From contig JAETNO010000003.1 of NCBI GenBank assembly GCA_021768245.1, positions 1 through 64,000 of the forward strand: a stretch of DNA of 64,000 bases, written 5' to 3'. Position numbers and translations under genes: made by a program. Below are positions 24,193 to 33,105 of this stretch, in pieces. The first letter of the stretch is position 1. The number at the start of each line of letters is the position of its first letter. Source of the DNA: Bacteroidaceae bacterium (GTDB taxonomy: Bacteria; Bacteroidota; Bacteroidia; Bacteroidales; Muribaculaceae). The notes under the pieces are model-generated. The model was not told the origin of the DNA and searched no databases. It worked only from the letters and a program-made list of their open reading frames with translations.

Positions 24193-25023
24193 TTATCTGC
24201 GTGCGCGTCGGGTTGCCTTGCGTGAAGATTTGCGCTTTTTGGAGGCGTAGGATTTTTTTGATTTTTTCTTTGCCGGAGCGTATTTCTGCGATTTGCCGTA
24301 GGTGCGTTTATCAAAGGCGAAGACGTCCTTGTGCGGCACCTGGTTTTCGAAATCGATGATTGCCGCAGGGTTGATGGGGATACCGAGATAGCGGGTTTCG
24401 AAGTGGAGGTGAGCTCCTGTGCTGCGGCCTGTATTGCCTCCGAGGGCTATAGGCTCGCCTGCCTTGACATATTGGTTGGGTTTTACGAGGAAGCGGCTGA
24501 GATGGCCGTAGACTGTTTCAAGGCCGTTGTCGTGACGGACAACCACGTAGTAGCCATAACCGCGTCCTTCATATTTCGTAAGACGTACTTTTCCGGAGAA
24601 AGCTGCGCGGACTGTGTCGCCGACCTGAAGTTTGAGGTCTGTGCCGTAGTGCATGCGTCCGAAGCGCGAGCGGTAACCGTAGTTTGATGTGATTTGCCCT
24701 GGGCAGGGAGAGTGGAATTCCGATACGTCGATGTTGTGGTGCTCAGGGATTGTGACGGCGTTTCCGTATGGGTTTACTCGGTCGCTGTTCCAATATGAGT
24801 TGAAAATCTCGTTGTCAATCGCGGCCTCGCGGGCTTTCACCTGATTGAGAAGGATGTCGTTGTTCTCAATTTTGAAGGGGTTTACCGAGGGCTTCTGGTT
24901 TGCGATGAGAGAATTGTGTTGCCTGGTGTGTGATGCCGGCAGTTTGAGCTGTGCCTGTGCAGGGAAAACGGCTATTGATGCGAGAAGGGTTACGAGAAGA
25001 GTATTGAGCTTAGGAAATTTCAT
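24193..25023 (-). CDS. M23 family metallopeptidase with basic C-terminal tail
   Basis: M23 (LytM) enzymes cut peptidoglycan cross-bridges with a zinc site HxxxD plus HxH. Here: HYGTDLKL and HLHFETRY. A signal peptide is present (MKFPKLNTLLVTLLASIAVF...AQA). Residues about 90-235 form the peptidase domain. After it, the protein ends in an unusual strongly basic tail of about 40 residues (KKKSKKSYASKKRKSSRKAT...), which may bind anionic wall polymers or DNA. It is a paralogue of the M23 protein at 26212-26961 (both share GRGYGYYVV/RGYGYYVI and the HLHFETR-IPINPA-IIDF blocks). Not obviously in an operon; ndk lies 77 bp upstream on the same strand. Confidence 0.9.
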   Translation of the reverse strand: MKFPKLNTLLVTLLASIAVFPAQAQLKLPASHTRQHNSLIANQKPSVNPFKIENNDILLNQVKAREAAIDNEIFNSYWNSDRVNPYGNAVTIPEHHNIDVSEFHSPCPGQITSNYGYRSRFGRMHYGTDLKLQVGDTVRAAFSGKVRLTKYEGRGYGYYVVVRHDNGLETVYGHLSRFLVKPNQYVKAGEPIALGGNTGRSTGAHLHFETRYLGIPINPAAIIDFENQVPHKDVFAFDKRTYGKSQKYAPAKKKSKKSYASKKRKSSRKATRRARR

Positions 25024-25099
25024 TGTGTCAGAGATGTTTTTTCCGGCAAGAAGATTGGGGAGGGATGATGATTTGGTATTATCTAAAGTTTAAGGTCAG

Positions 25100-25570
25100 T
25101 TACGGTTGGGAGAGCTCGGAGGATGCGTTGATGAAGCGCGTCAGAGCCGGGGTTCGTTCGAAAATCTCGCCCGGGGCGAAGAATCTTTTGATTTCCGTCG
25201 CGGCATCCTCTGCGGAGGATGAGGCGTGGATGATGTTTTCCTGGTTTGACATGGCGAAGTCTCCGCGGATAGTTCCGGGAGCTGCCTGGCGTCCGTTGGT
25301 GACGCCTGTCATTGAGCGGACCACGTTTATCGCGTCGACGCCCTCAAGCACCATTACAATTACGGGGGAGGCTGTCATTGAGGCGACAACCGAGGGGAAG
25401 AAGGGGCGGTCAACGAGATGGGCGTAGTGCTGGCGCAGAAGCTCTTCGGAGAGTTGCATCATTTTCATGCCGGTTATTGTGAGGCCCTTCTGCTCGAAGC
25501 GGGAGAGGACTTTGCCGACAAGGGCACGCTCGATGGCCGATGGCTTGAATATGATTAGAGTCTGTTCCAT
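25100..25570 (-). CDS. ndk: Nucleoside diphosphate kinase
   Basis: NDK transfers the gamma phosphate of ATP to NDPs through a phosphohistidine. The catalytic histidine is H115 in NIIHASSSAEDAATEI. N-terminal LIIFKPSAIERALVGKVLSRF and the substrate loop (GATNPxxAxPGTIRGDF, here GVTNGRQAAPGTIRGDF) match the family. 156 residues, typical for Bacteroidota. A minus-strand -7 TAAATTTG (25626-25633) lies upstream. The M23 gene follows 76 bp downstream. Confidence 0.95.
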   Translation of the reverse strand: MEQTLIIFKPSAIERALVGKVLSRFEQKGLTITGMKMMQLSEELLRQHYAHLVDRPFFPSVVASMTASPVIVMVLEGVDAINVVRSMTGVTNGRQAAPGTIRGDFAMSNQENIIHASSSAEDAATEIKRFFAPGEIFERTPALTRFINASSELSQP

Positions 25571-25625
25571 TCAGAAGTGATGAAGCTGTCTTTAACTAAA
25601 ATTTACACTTTTGTTTGCTTCACTT

Positions 25626-25633
25626 CAAATTTA
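25626..25633 (-). promoter_or_regulatory. Probable -7 of ndk (gap 25571-25928 otherwise featureless)
   Basis: TAAATTTG on the minus strand, 56 bp before the ndk ATG; no TTG at the -33 distance. The remaining 250 bp to the tRNA terminator are AT-rich with no ORF, hairpin or RNA that I can support. Confidence 0.45.
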
Positions 25634-25883
25634 GTCATTTTGAGCGTATTGAAAAAATCGTGTCAAGCCAAAAAATCTAAAATGGGTAAAAGTGTTTTAA
25701 AAATACGTTTGTAATGGTTTGATATATAGGGGTTTTTGTTGTAATGTGAAAATACTATAAAATATCACAAGCTGATTTTGCACTTGAAATATGATGTGAA
25801 ATTATGTAAATTATTGTAATGAATGTTTGCGTGGTTTTAACAGTCGGAGGCAATACCATTCTGTAATGGCCTAGGAAAAAAAG

Positions 25884-25918
25884 AAATCGGGCAAGGTTTA
25901 AGAACCATGCCCGATTTT
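25884..25918 (-). terminator. Terminator of the tRNA-Val pair
   Basis: Perfect 10-bp stem AAATCGGGCA (25884-25893) and TGCCCGATTT (25908-25917); on the minus strand it is followed by CTTTTTTT. Confidence 0.85.
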
Positions 25919-25928
25919 GATTCGGTTG

Positions 25929-26003
25929 TGGGCGCTGAGGGATTCGAACCCCCGACCCTCTGCTTGTAAGGCAGACGCTCTGAACCAGCTGAGCTAAGCG
26001 CCC
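25929..26003 (-). tRNA. tRNA-Val (anticodon TAC), copy 2
   Basis: The minus strand folds as a 75-nt tRNA: acceptor GGGCGCT/AGCGCCC plus discriminator A, D-loop AGCTGGTTCA, anticodon loop CTTACAA in stem TCTGC/GCAGA, T-loop TTCGAAT. CCA is not encoded. Identical in sequence to the copy at 26070-26144. Confidence 0.97.
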
Positions 26004-26069
26004 GGGAAATGGGATTAATGTGATTCCCGGATTGATTTATTATCTAAGCGAGAAAGTTTTGATTGGTTG

Positions 26070-26144
26070 TGGGCGCTGAGGGATTCGAACCCCCGACCCT
26101 CTGCTTGTAAGGCAGACGCTCTGAACCAGCTGAGCTAAGCGCCC
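26070..26144 (-). tRNA. tRNA-Val (anticodon TAC), copy 1
   Basis: Same 75-nt sequence and fold as the copy 141 bp away (anticodon TAC, no encoded CCA). The two are transcribed together from the promoter at 26164-26195 and look like a tandem duplication. Confidence 0.97.
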
Positions 26145-26163
26145 TTTCTCGCCTAAAGCGATG

Positions 26164-26195
26164 CAAAGGTAGGGACTATTTTTTGATTATGCAAA
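26164..26195 (-). promoter_or_regulatory. Promoter of the tRNA-Val pair
   Basis: Minus-strand TACCTTTG (-7, 26164-26171) and TTTG (-33, 26192-26195) with a 20-bp spacer, 20 bp before the first tRNA. Confidence 0.85.
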
Positions 26196-26211
26196 TTTTT
26201 CAGGTGATTTT

Positions 26212-26961
26212 TTAATGAGTTTGTTCTTCTTTATTGAAAATGAAGGTGGCATTGTGGACTTTGCGTCGTGGAAAGTCGATAATTGAGGCAGGATTGATAG
26301 GGATTGCCTTGAATCGGGTTTCGAAATGGAGGTGTGGCCCTGTAGAATTGCCGCTGGTTCCGCCGATGGCTATAGCCTCGCCGGCATTGACGTTGGTCGT
26401 AGGGACCACGAGGAAGCTATCGAGGTGGGCATAGAGGGTCTGGAGTCCGTTGGGGTGGGTAAGAATCACGTAGTAGCCATAGCCACGCTTGTCATAGCCG
26501 GTCATGGACACTGTGCCGGGGAAGGCCGCACATATCGTGTCGCCTTTAGCGATTCCTATGTCTATGCCGCGGTGTAGCCTGTTGAATTTCTTGCGCGGGC
26601 CATAGGGGGAGGTTACCGGGCCGGTTGCCGGCATTGAGAATTCACTCACATTAATCGGTATGTCGCCGTCGGGGACAGATGCTTTTGCGAAAAGTCCTCC
26701 GCTCTTCCCGCCAATAACGAGATTGTGGCCGAAGCCCGAGTTGAAGAGTCCTGCCATATAGTCGAGGGTCGACCCTACGGTGGCATCGTCAGTCCCGTTG
26801 CCGGCGGAATCGGCCATTGACATCAGTATGCGGTCAAGGCAGAGCGCTGAGATTTCCGTGCTGTCGGTCACTACAGTGTCATTGCCGAACACCACTACGT
26901 CAGCGCTCGCAACCAAGGAGGCTGCGAGCGCTATAGAGGTGAATATGTTTCTCAGTATCAC
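26212..26961 (-). CDS. M23 family metallopeptidase, end of the export operon
   Basis: Zinc-site motifs HRGIDIGI and HLHFETRF mark a LytM-type peptidoglycan endopeptidase domain (about residues 120-235 of 249). The N-terminus MILRNIFTSIALAASLVASA is a signal peptide. The start is a GTG whose GTGA overlaps the stop of the Wzz-like gene, so it is co-translated with it. The domain closely resembles the M23 protein at 24193-25023. Placement behind Wza- and Wzz-like genes suggests it opens or remodels the wall for the polysaccharide export complex. Confidence 0.9.
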   Translation of the reverse strand: MILRNIFTSIALAASLVASADVVVFGNDTVVTDSTEISALCLDRILMSMADSAGNGTDDATVGSTLDYMAGLFNSGFGHNLVIGGKSGGLFAKASVPDGDIPINVSEFSMPATGPVTSPYGPRKKFNRLHRGIDIGIAKGDTICAAFPGTVSMTGYDKRGYGYYVILTHPNGLQTLYAHLDSFLVVPTTNVNAGEAIAIGGTSGNSTGPHLHFETRFKAIPINPASIIDFPRRKVHNATFIFNKEEQTH

Positions 26962-28076
26962 GCTTCGCTGACTTTTTTCTTCATCTCAGTGAAAGTGTCG
27001 GCAAAAAGAATCTTTACAGCCGCTGCCAGGCATCCGAGGAATACGAATACGATAAGCGTCATGGCCTTGGACGGCTTGGACGGCTTGAGAGGCACGGTGG
27101 CGGGTTCGACTGTGGCGTAGACCGGAGTGTTCTCCTGTACTTTCGCTTTGGCCATCTGTAGCTGTTGTGCGGTCTGGTTGAAGAGGCTGAAGGCAAGTTG
27201 TGCTTCATTTTCGAGACGGGCTCGGGTCACCTGTGCGGAGTGTAGGCTCAGGCCCTGGTTGCGGTCGAGGTAGTCGGCCAGGCGTTGCTGTGCGGAATAG
27301 TATTCGCGTCGGGCTTCCTCGTTGAGTTGCTCTGAGTATACCATGTCCTGACGGGCCTTTGACGTACGGTAGTCGGTAATGTATTCCTGAAGATGGGCCG
27401 CCACGGTGTCAGCGAGCATGGCAGACACGAGGGGGTTCTGCATCGTAATTGAAATGGTGTTGACTCCGGTCTGTGCGTCGTAGTCGCAAGTGATGCGCTT
27501 TGCGAGGGCCTCTTTGACCCTCTCTTCATCCTTTGTAAGCCGGAACGGGTCTGTGCCTTTTTTCCCGCCAGAGACTTCCTCGTCAGAGAAGAACGACATC
27601 ACACCGCCGATGGCCTTTCCCGGGAGGGAGAGAATAAATGACCACCAGGGGGCTGATGTGTGCTCCTCGATATAGTTCCTCACAGTGTAGACAGAATCTG
27701 TCTTGCTTTCAGTCACGGGAACATCAAACAGGCCTACGAGGAAGGGGACGGACGAAAGCACGTCGGGGTATAGTTCAGGATAAACAGCATCCATGCTCTC
27801 GTTGCTGGAACCGAGGTTTATGCCTGCCATGGATGCCAGTGAGCCCAGGCCTTTCTTTGATGAGGAACCTCCACTGAGCTCCGGGGCGAGCTTGATGGTG
27901 GTGGTGTATTCCTTAGGAATGCTGAAAGCTACCACGAGGCCGATAAGGGCGGCCACGCCGGCATATATAAATATGGTGCGGCGCGATTTCCAAAGTTTCG
28001 CGGCAAGTTCAAGAAGGTCGATTTCTTCTTCGTCGCCATTTTCGGGGCGGACGATTATATCTTTTCCGTCGCTCAT
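26958..28076 (-). CDS. Wzz-type polysaccharide chain-length/co-polymerase protein
   Basis: Wzz proteins sit in the inner membrane and set glycan chain length. Residues about 15-60 include IDLLELAAKLWKSRRTIFIY and a first membrane helix (AGVAALIGLVVAFSI), then the periplasmic domain (EYTTTIKLAPEL...), a coiled-coil stretch (EQLNEEARREYYSAQQRLADYL), and a second helix near the C-terminus (KAMTLIVFVFLGCLAAAVKIL) preceded by the PxxPxxP motif (VPLKPSKPSK). No tyrosine-kinase domain is fused. 28 bp separate it from the Wza-like gene in the same operon. Confidence 0.9.
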   Translation of the reverse strand: MSDGKDIIVRPENGDEEEIDLLELAAKLWKSRRTIFIYAGVAALIGLVVAFSIPKEYTTTIKLAPELSGGSSSKKGLGSLASMAGINLGSSNESMDAVYPELYPDVLSSVPFLVGLFDVPVTESKTDSVYTVRNYIEEHTSAPWWSFILSLPGKAIGGVMSFFSDEEVSGGKKGTDPFRLTKDEERVKEALAKRITCDYDAQTGVNTISITMQNPLVSAMLADTVAAHLQEYITDYRTSKARQDMVYSEQLNEEARREYYSAQQRLADYLDRNQGLSLHSAQVTRARLENEAQLAFSLFNQTAQQLQMAKAKVQENTPVYATVEPATVPLKPSKPSKAMTLIVFVFLGCLAAAVKILFADTFTEMKKKVSEA

Positions 28077-28103
28077 GTCGTGTGTGATAGATGTGATGAT
28101 TGA

Positions 28104-30500
28104 TTATTTAAATATTGTGGCGAGTGCGGCTGACATCGTTCCGAGTGAGCCTAACATTGTGGCGATGGTCAGACCTTTAGTCCAGTCAAAGCCTTTCTTG
28201 TCGGGCTTGGAGGGGATGATAATCTGGCATCCCGGCTCAATGGGCGTGTTTTTCTTTGCGCGGGCCACCATGCCGTTCATGTAGACGATGAATGCCTTCT
28301 TCTTGTTCGCGCGGTCGCCGTAGCCTCCGGCAAGGTCTATATAGTCCTTGAGTTTGAGTTTGCTGTCGAAAGAAACTGTGTTGGGCACAAGCACGTCGCC
28401 TGAAATCTTCACGGTGCTTACGTGTTCGGGAATGAACAGACGGTCGCCGCTACGGAGCACGATATCATAGTTGCTTCCCGGGTTGGCAAGGGCTTTTTCG
28501 AGGTCGATGCCCACTGAATAGGAATCTGACACCTGGAGTTTGCGAACGGAGATGGAGTCGTTGCCTGATGAGCCCATGGCGAGGCGCAGGGTCTCGTCGC
28601 GTGCGGCGATTTCATCCTCGGTCATCTTGCGCATGAGATGGGCACCTCGAATATAGGCTTCGGGGTTGATGCCGCCTGCGCGCTTGACGAAACTGCTTAT
28701 GCGCTCGTTGCGTGTCTGGATTGCGTAGCCTCCGGCGAAAGGAACCTCGCCATCGATATGTACGAACTGCTGCGCCATGTAGTTAGGGCTACGGCGCACT
28801 TCGACGATGTCGTAGGGCTGAAGGATGAATTCGTTGTCATTCTCCATGAGCAGGCCGTCCTTCAGGGTGAAGGAGTAGATGCGTGCAATCTGGTTGTCGG
28901 CGGTAGTGGCCATAGGGTCAACGATTCGGCGTGACACGTCGACTCTTGCATAGGAAGCGCCTTCAAGGAGTCCGCCTGCGGTCAGGATGAGGTCCTCGAT
29001 AGATGTGTTCTCGGCATAAGGATAGTTTCCGGGATGAGCTACATGGCCCTGGATGTTGAATCCGCCTTTGTCAAATATGTCGCGGGTGCTGGAGATAACG
29101 AGCACGTCGTTGCGTTTGAGGGTGATGTCGGGGGCGCGCCCTTCGAGCACTGCGCCAAGGTCAATGGCCTCGGCCACGAGGGTGAGGTCGGGGCCTTCGC
29201 GATAGAGCATCGCGCGTGATTTGTAGGCGTCCTCGGCAAGGCCGTCGGCGTTGCGGATGAGGTCGCGGATTGTCGATATGCCAGAGCCGAGCGAGAACAT
29301 GCCGGGACGCATAGCAGCGCCTCGGAGTTCTACGCGGTTGCTGTAGCGGTCAAGGGAGGTACCGATGGTGACTACGTCGCCGTCCTGGAGACGGTAGCTG
29401 TCAAATTCATTCTGCGAGATGTTGAAGAGCTCCTTTTCGCGTCCGGTGAGGCGGGCCACGCGAACCATTTCGGTATAGGCGTCGCCCGAAAATCCTCCGG
29501 CATATTTGATGGCCTGTCCGAGGGTTTCGTTGTCCTTCAGCTCATAGAGCATAGGGCGCTTCACATTGCCGGAAACGTTGACGAGTTGCTTGTAGGGGGG
29601 TACCATGATTATGTCGCCTTCCTGAAGGCGGATGTTGCCTTTCTGTTTCCCATTGAAGAGGAAATCGTAGATGTCGATTTCGGCGACTTTGCGTCCGTTG
29701 CGGCGTACTTCTACGTTACGCATCGAACCGATGCTGTTGATGCCGCCTGCGTTATAGAGGGCATGGAACACATTGGAGAAGGGGGAGAGACGGTAGGTGC
29801 CCGGCACTGATACCTCGCCCATGATATTAACCTGGATTGTGCGCATCTGGCCAAGGGTCACGGCAATGTCGGTAGCCTCATTGTCGACACCTGAATATTT
29901 TGACGCGAAGGCCGAACGGATATGGTTGTTGGCCTCGTTTATTGTCATGCCGTTGAGGTAGATTGGCCCGAGCTGGGCAATCATGATGCTGCCCTCGGGG
30001 GATATTGTGCGTCGGAGATGGTCCTCGCTTACGCCCCAGATGTCAATGACCACTTCATCGCCGGGGCCGAGGCGGTAGTCCTGAGGAGTGGCGGCGTTTT
30101 CATTCGGCTCGAATGTGAGGTTTCGGGAATTGAACACCTTGTGGCCGAAAACTTCGCGTGCGCCGGGAGCGGCCTCGGCATTGGCTTCGGGATTCTGCAC
30201 GACATCCTCGAAAACTACGCTTGTCTCAGGTGTGGAAGTGGACCGCGAACGACCCTCTGCGGCTGTTACCCCCTGGTCGGTTACGGATGTGCCTCCTGAT
30301 TCATGTTTGGCGCGGATACGCTCCACCTGCTCCGGTGTGACTCCTTTAGCTACTAACTCACGGCCAATCTGCTGCTCGGATACTCCGGCTGCACTCTGCT
30401 GTTTGATGTATTGGATAACTTGGTCGTCAGTCATTGCGGCAGAATTGGCTACAGCTCCCGCAAACATTAGCAACGTAAATAAAAACGGCTTGATTTTCAT
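28104..30500 (-). CDS. Wza-type polysaccharide export protein (multiple SLBB domains)
   Basis: Wza-like proteins form the outer-membrane export channel for capsular or exopolysaccharide. A signal peptide (MKIKPFLFTLLMFAGAVANS) is followed by a linker, the Poly_export domain (YRLGPGDEVVIDIWGVSEDH, about 140-230), and several SLBB repeats (VNVSGNVKRPMLYELK, FNIQGHVAHPGNYPY, VHIDGEVPFAGGYAI, VKISGDVLVPNTVSF). At 798 residues it is longer than classical Wza because of these repeats, a common Bacteroidota arrangement. A C-terminal hydrophobic helix (LTIATMLGSLGTMSAALATIF) ends the protein. First gene of a three-gene minus-strand operon with its own promoter. Confidence 0.93.
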   Translation of the reverse strand: MKIKPFLFTLLMFAGAVANSAAMTDDQVIQYIKQQSAAGVSEQQIGRELVAKGVTPEQVERIRAKHESGGTSVTDQGVTAAEGRSRSTSTPETSVVFEDVVQNPEANAEAAPGAREVFGHKVFNSRNLTFEPNENAATPQDYRLGPGDEVVIDIWGVSEDHLRRTISPEGSIMIAQLGPIYLNGMTINEANNHIRSAFASKYSGVDNEATDIAVTLGQMRTIQVNIMGEVSVPGTYRLSPFSNVFHALYNAGGINSIGSMRNVEVRRNGRKVAEIDIYDFLFNGKQKGNIRLQEGDIIMVPPYKQLVNVSGNVKRPMLYELKDNETLGQAIKYAGGFSGDAYTEMVRVARLTGREKELFNISQNEFDSYRLQDGDVVTIGTSLDRYSNRVELRGAAMRPGMFSLGSGISTIRDLIRNADGLAEDAYKSRAMLYREGPDLTLVAEAIDLGAVLEGRAPDITLKRNDVLVISSTRDIFDKGGFNIQGHVAHPGNYPYAENTSIEDLILTAGGLLEGASYARVDVSRRIVDPMATTADNQIARIYSFTLKDGLLMENDNEFILQPYDIVEVRRSPNYMAQQFVHIDGEVPFAGGYAIQTRNERISSFVKRAGGINPEAYIRGAHLMRKMTEDEIAARDETLRLAMGSSGNDSISVRKLQVSDSYSVGIDLEKALANPGSNYDIVLRSGDRLFIPEHVSTVKISGDVLVPNTVSFDSKLKLKDYIDLAGGYGDRANKKKAFIVYMNGMVARAKKNTPIEPGCQIIIPSKPDKKGFDWTKGLTIATMLGSLGTMSAALATIFK

Positions 30501-30566
30501 AAAGTTGGTTATGGTGAATTAGGTCGCCATGGTCCGTGGGCGACTCCCGGTAGTGATAAATCGGTG

Positions 30567-30597
30567 CAAAGGTAGTAATTTATAATCTCTTATGCAA
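30567..30597 (-). promoter_or_regulatory. Promoter of the Wza-Wzz-M23 operon
   Basis: Minus-strand TACCTTTG (-7, 30567-30574) and TTG (-33, 30595-30597) with a 20-bp spacer, 66 bp before the ATG. Confidence 0.8.
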
Positions 30598-30718
30598 CAG
30601 TAGGTATGCATAAAATGCCGGGCGTTGCGGTAAACCGGGTTTGAGGAATATTTCGTTAAAAAATGTTTCGCCGATTAAAAAGTCCTTGCGCGATTAGGGG
30701 GGATTGGGAATAAATAGT

Positions 30719-30726
30719 TACTTTTG
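30719..30726 (+). promoter_or_regulatory. Probable -7 of the zapB-like/zapA genes
   Basis: TACTTTTG matches TAnnTTTG, 19 bp before the ATG at 30746. The -33 region has only TTAGGG. Confidence 0.5.
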
Positions 30727-30745
30727 TGTGGTAATTTAGAAAAGC

Positions 30746-31039
30746 ATGGCTGCCGACCTGAAGCAACGCATTGAGAAAATCGAGTCGAAAGCGGCTTTGA
30801 TGGTGGAGCGCTATGAGCTTCTTGTCAAGGCGAAGACGGCTGCCGAGCTCCGTATTGCGGAACTTGAGTCGCAAATCGGGCGTCTCGAGCGCGAGATAGA
30901 GGAGCGCGACAGGGAGATAGAGCATCTCAGGGTGGTTTCGGTGCTGACGCCCGACCATCGCGATGTGGAGGCCACGCGGACGGTGCTTTCTGAATTAGTG
31001 CGCGAAATCGACAAGTGCATCAATAAGTTAAGCGTTTGA
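30746..31039 (+). CDS. Small coiled-coil protein upstream of zapA (ZapB-like position)
   Basis: 97 residues, almost entirely predicted coiled coil (ESKAALMVERYELLVKAKTA, LESQIGRLEREIEERDREIE). No named family can be assigned from sequence alone. Small coiled-coil genes directly upstream of zapA in Bacteroidota are often annotated as hypothetical; a divisome partner of ZapA would be consistent. The stop TGA overlaps the zapA ATG by one base (TGATG), so they are translationally linked. Confidence 0.85.
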   Translation: MAADLKQRIEKIESKAALMVERYELLVKAKTAAELRIAELESQIGRLEREIEERDREIEHLRVVSVLTPDHRDVEATRTVLSELVREIDKCINKLSV

Positions 31040-31377
31040 TGACTGAAAAGATTCTTAATATATCAATCCGAATCGCCGACCAACCCCGCATGGCTTTGCA
31101 TATCCCCGCGAGCCAGGAAGAGATTGTACGCAAATCAGAGGCAAATATCAATGAACTCTGGCGTAAATGGTCAGCGAAGAGCGATTTTAAAGATAAATCT
31201 TCCGCCGAGATTCTGGCGATGGTGACATTCAGGTTCGCCCAGCTCTATTTCAGCGCGGAAGAAGCATCAAGAAGGGTCGACATGGCCCTCAGGGACCTTG
31301 AAACGAGTCTCGACAAGATGCTTTTCGGACTTGACGGGCAGGATGGCGGTGAGGCAGGAGAGCCGGCCGCAACCTGA
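31039..31377 (+). CDS. zapA: Cell division protein ZapA
   Basis: ZapA binds and bundles FtsZ filaments. The 112-residue protein has the ZapA pattern: a beta-hairpin N-terminal head (KILNISIRIADQPRMALHIP), the helix EEIVRKSEANINELWRKW and a long C-terminal coiled coil (ILAMVTFRFAQLYFSAEEAS, DMALRDLETSLDKML). The longer frame from 31036 begins with TTG, so the ATG at 31039 is chosen. It is followed by a strong hairpin (31429-31508) and then rny. Confidence 0.88.
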   Translation: MTEKILNISIRIADQPRMALHIPASQEEIVRKSEANINELWRKWSAKSDFKDKSSAEILAMVTFRFAQLYFSAEEASRRVDMALRDLETSLDKMLFGLDGQDGGEAGEPAAT

Positions 31378-31428
31378 AGCCACAAGGTCCGGGACACATA
31401 TATTAATAAAACAAACTGACGAGTTCAC

Positions 31429-31508
31429 GCACGCTCAACTGCTGAGAAGTTCCCCCGCGGGATGCCGCGGGCAAGGGAGCCGCGAAGGGTTGAAACGTGC
31501 TATTTTTA
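31429..31508 (+). terminator. Large multi-part hairpin between zapA and rny (terminator or structured RNA)
   Basis: Outer stem GCACG/CGTGC (31429-31433/31496-31500), then TCAAC/GTTGA, an internal loop, and an apical stem built from CCCGCGG/CCGCGGG. A T-rich TATTTTTA follows. The fold could be just a terminator, or a small structured RNA. It is too short for a normal 6S RNA and lacks the SRP-RNA tetraloop motif. Confidence 0.55.
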
Positions 31509-31547
31509 TATATTTATCACACCAATATTACCCCCAGTTACTGAACT

Positions 31548-33089
31548 ATGGATATATTATTCTACATCTGCGCGGCGCTCATCGGAGCGGCCATCGGTAT
31601 CGCAATCCTGATAGCCGTGCAGCGAGCCACCGCCCGTTCGCGAGCAAAAACAATCATTGACGACGCCAACCGCGAGGCGGAGGTGATTATGAAGGACAAG
31701 CTCCTTGAAGCGCGCGAGCAGGAACTGAAAATCAAATCGGAGGCCGAGAAGCAGGCGAACCAGCGCATGTCGCGCATACAGAGCGAAGAGGCCAAGATGA
31801 AGCAGCGTCAGGCACAGCTCAACCAGCAGCAGAGCGAGAACGCCAAGGTGCGCAACGAGAACGAGCAGACAAGGCAGAATCTCGAGGCCCAGATGGTGGT
31901 GGTCGAGCAGCGCAAGGAGGAACTTGACCGCCTTCGCCGCACTGCCCAGGACACTCTCGAGCACATCTCCGGGCTTTCAAGCGAAGAAGCCAAGGAGAAA
32001 CTTATCGAGTCGCTGAAGGATGAAGCCAAGACCGCTGCAAGCGCCTATATCAACGATATAATGGACGAGGCTAAAATGACGGCCAACAAGGAGGCCAAGC
32101 GCATCGTCGTGCAGTCGATACAGCGACTGGCAACTGAGACGGCCATAGAGAATTCCGTCACCGTGTTCCATATCGACAGCGATGAAATCAAGGGCCGCAT
32201 CATCGGTCGCGAGGGCCGCAACATCCGTGCCCTTGAGGCAGCCACAGGCATTGAGATTATAGTCGACGACACTCCCGAGGCCATCGTGCTCTCCGGTTTC
32301 GACCCTGTTCGCCGCGAGATAGCCCGTCTGGCTCTACATCAGCTTGTGGCCGACGGACGTATCCACCCCGCGCGCATCGAGGAAGTGGTTGCCAAAGTGC
32401 GCAAGCAGATTGAGGAAGAGATTGTGGAGACAGGCAAGCGTACGGCAATCGACCTCGGCATCCATGGCCTCCATCCCGACCTCATAAGGATGGTGGGCAA
32501 GATGAAATATCGCTCGAGCTACGGACAGAACCTCCTCCAGCACTCACGCGAGACTGCCAATCTCTGTGCTATCATGGCTTCGGAACTCGGTCTCAACCCC
32601 AAGAAGGCCCGTCGCGCCGGATTGCTCCACGACATAGGCAAGGTGCCCGACGAAGAGCCGGAACTTCCCCACGCACTCCTTGGCATGAAGCTTGCTGAGA
32701 AATATAAGGAGAAGCCTGAAATCTGCAATGCAATCGGTGCCCACCACGACGAGATTGAGCAGACATCGCTGCTGGCTCCCATCGTACAGGTGTGTGACGC
32801 TATTTCCGGTGCCCGTCCCGGTGCCCGCCGTGAAATCGTCGAGGCCTATATCAAGCGTCTCAATGACCTCGAGCAGCTCGCGCTTTCATATCCCGGTGTA
32901 ATCAAGACCTATGCAATCCAGGCCGGCCGTGAGCTGCGAGTGATTGTCGGCGCCGACAAGATTGACGATGTTGAGACCGAAAAGCTCTCCTCGGAAATAG
33001 CACGCCGAATCCAGGATGAAATGACCTATCCAGGACAGGTCAAAATCACCGTCATACGCGAGACCCGCTCCGTAAGCTTCGCGAAGTAG
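31548..33089 (+). CDS. rny: Ribonuclease Y
   Basis: RNase Y is a membrane-anchored endoribonuclease that starts mRNA decay. Visible parts in order: an N-terminal transmembrane helix (DILFYICAALIGAAIGIAIL), a long coiled coil (about 40-190), a KH domain (GRIIGREGRNIRALEAATGI), and an HD domain (LLHDIGKVPDEEPELPHALL). 513 residues is the family length. It is followed by ricT 16 bp later, a partner of RNase Y in Bacillus. Confidence 0.97.
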   Translation: MDILFYICAALIGAAIGIAILIAVQRATARSRAKTIIDDANREAEVIMKDKLLEAREQELKIKSEAEKQANQRMSRIQSEEAKMKQRQAQLNQQQSENAKVRNENEQTRQNLEAQMVVVEQRKEELDRLRRTAQDTLEHISGLSSEEAKEKLIESLKDEAKTAASAYINDIMDEAKMTANKEAKRIVVQSIQRLATETAIENSVTVFHIDSDEIKGRIIGREGRNIRALEAATGIEIIVDDTPEAIVLSGFDPVRREIARLALHQLVADGRIHPARIEEVVAKVRKQIEEEIVETGKRTAIDLGIHGLHPDLIRMVGKMKYRSSYGQNLLQHSRETANLCAIMASELGLNPKKARRAGLLHDIGKVPDEEPELPHALLGMKLAEKYKEKPEICNAIGAHHDEIEQTSLLAPIVQVCDAISGARPGARREIVEAYIKRLNDLEQLALSYPGVIKTYAIQAGRELRVIVGADKIDDVETEKLSSEIARRIQDEMTYPGQVKITVIRETRSVSFAK

Positions 33090-33105
33090 AGGGAGGGCCT
33101 GCGCT

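Noticed and set aside
31378..31547. 6S or SRP RNA gene between zapA and rny
   Set aside because: The foldable part is about 80 nt, too short for 6S RNA, and the SRP conserved loop motifs are missing.
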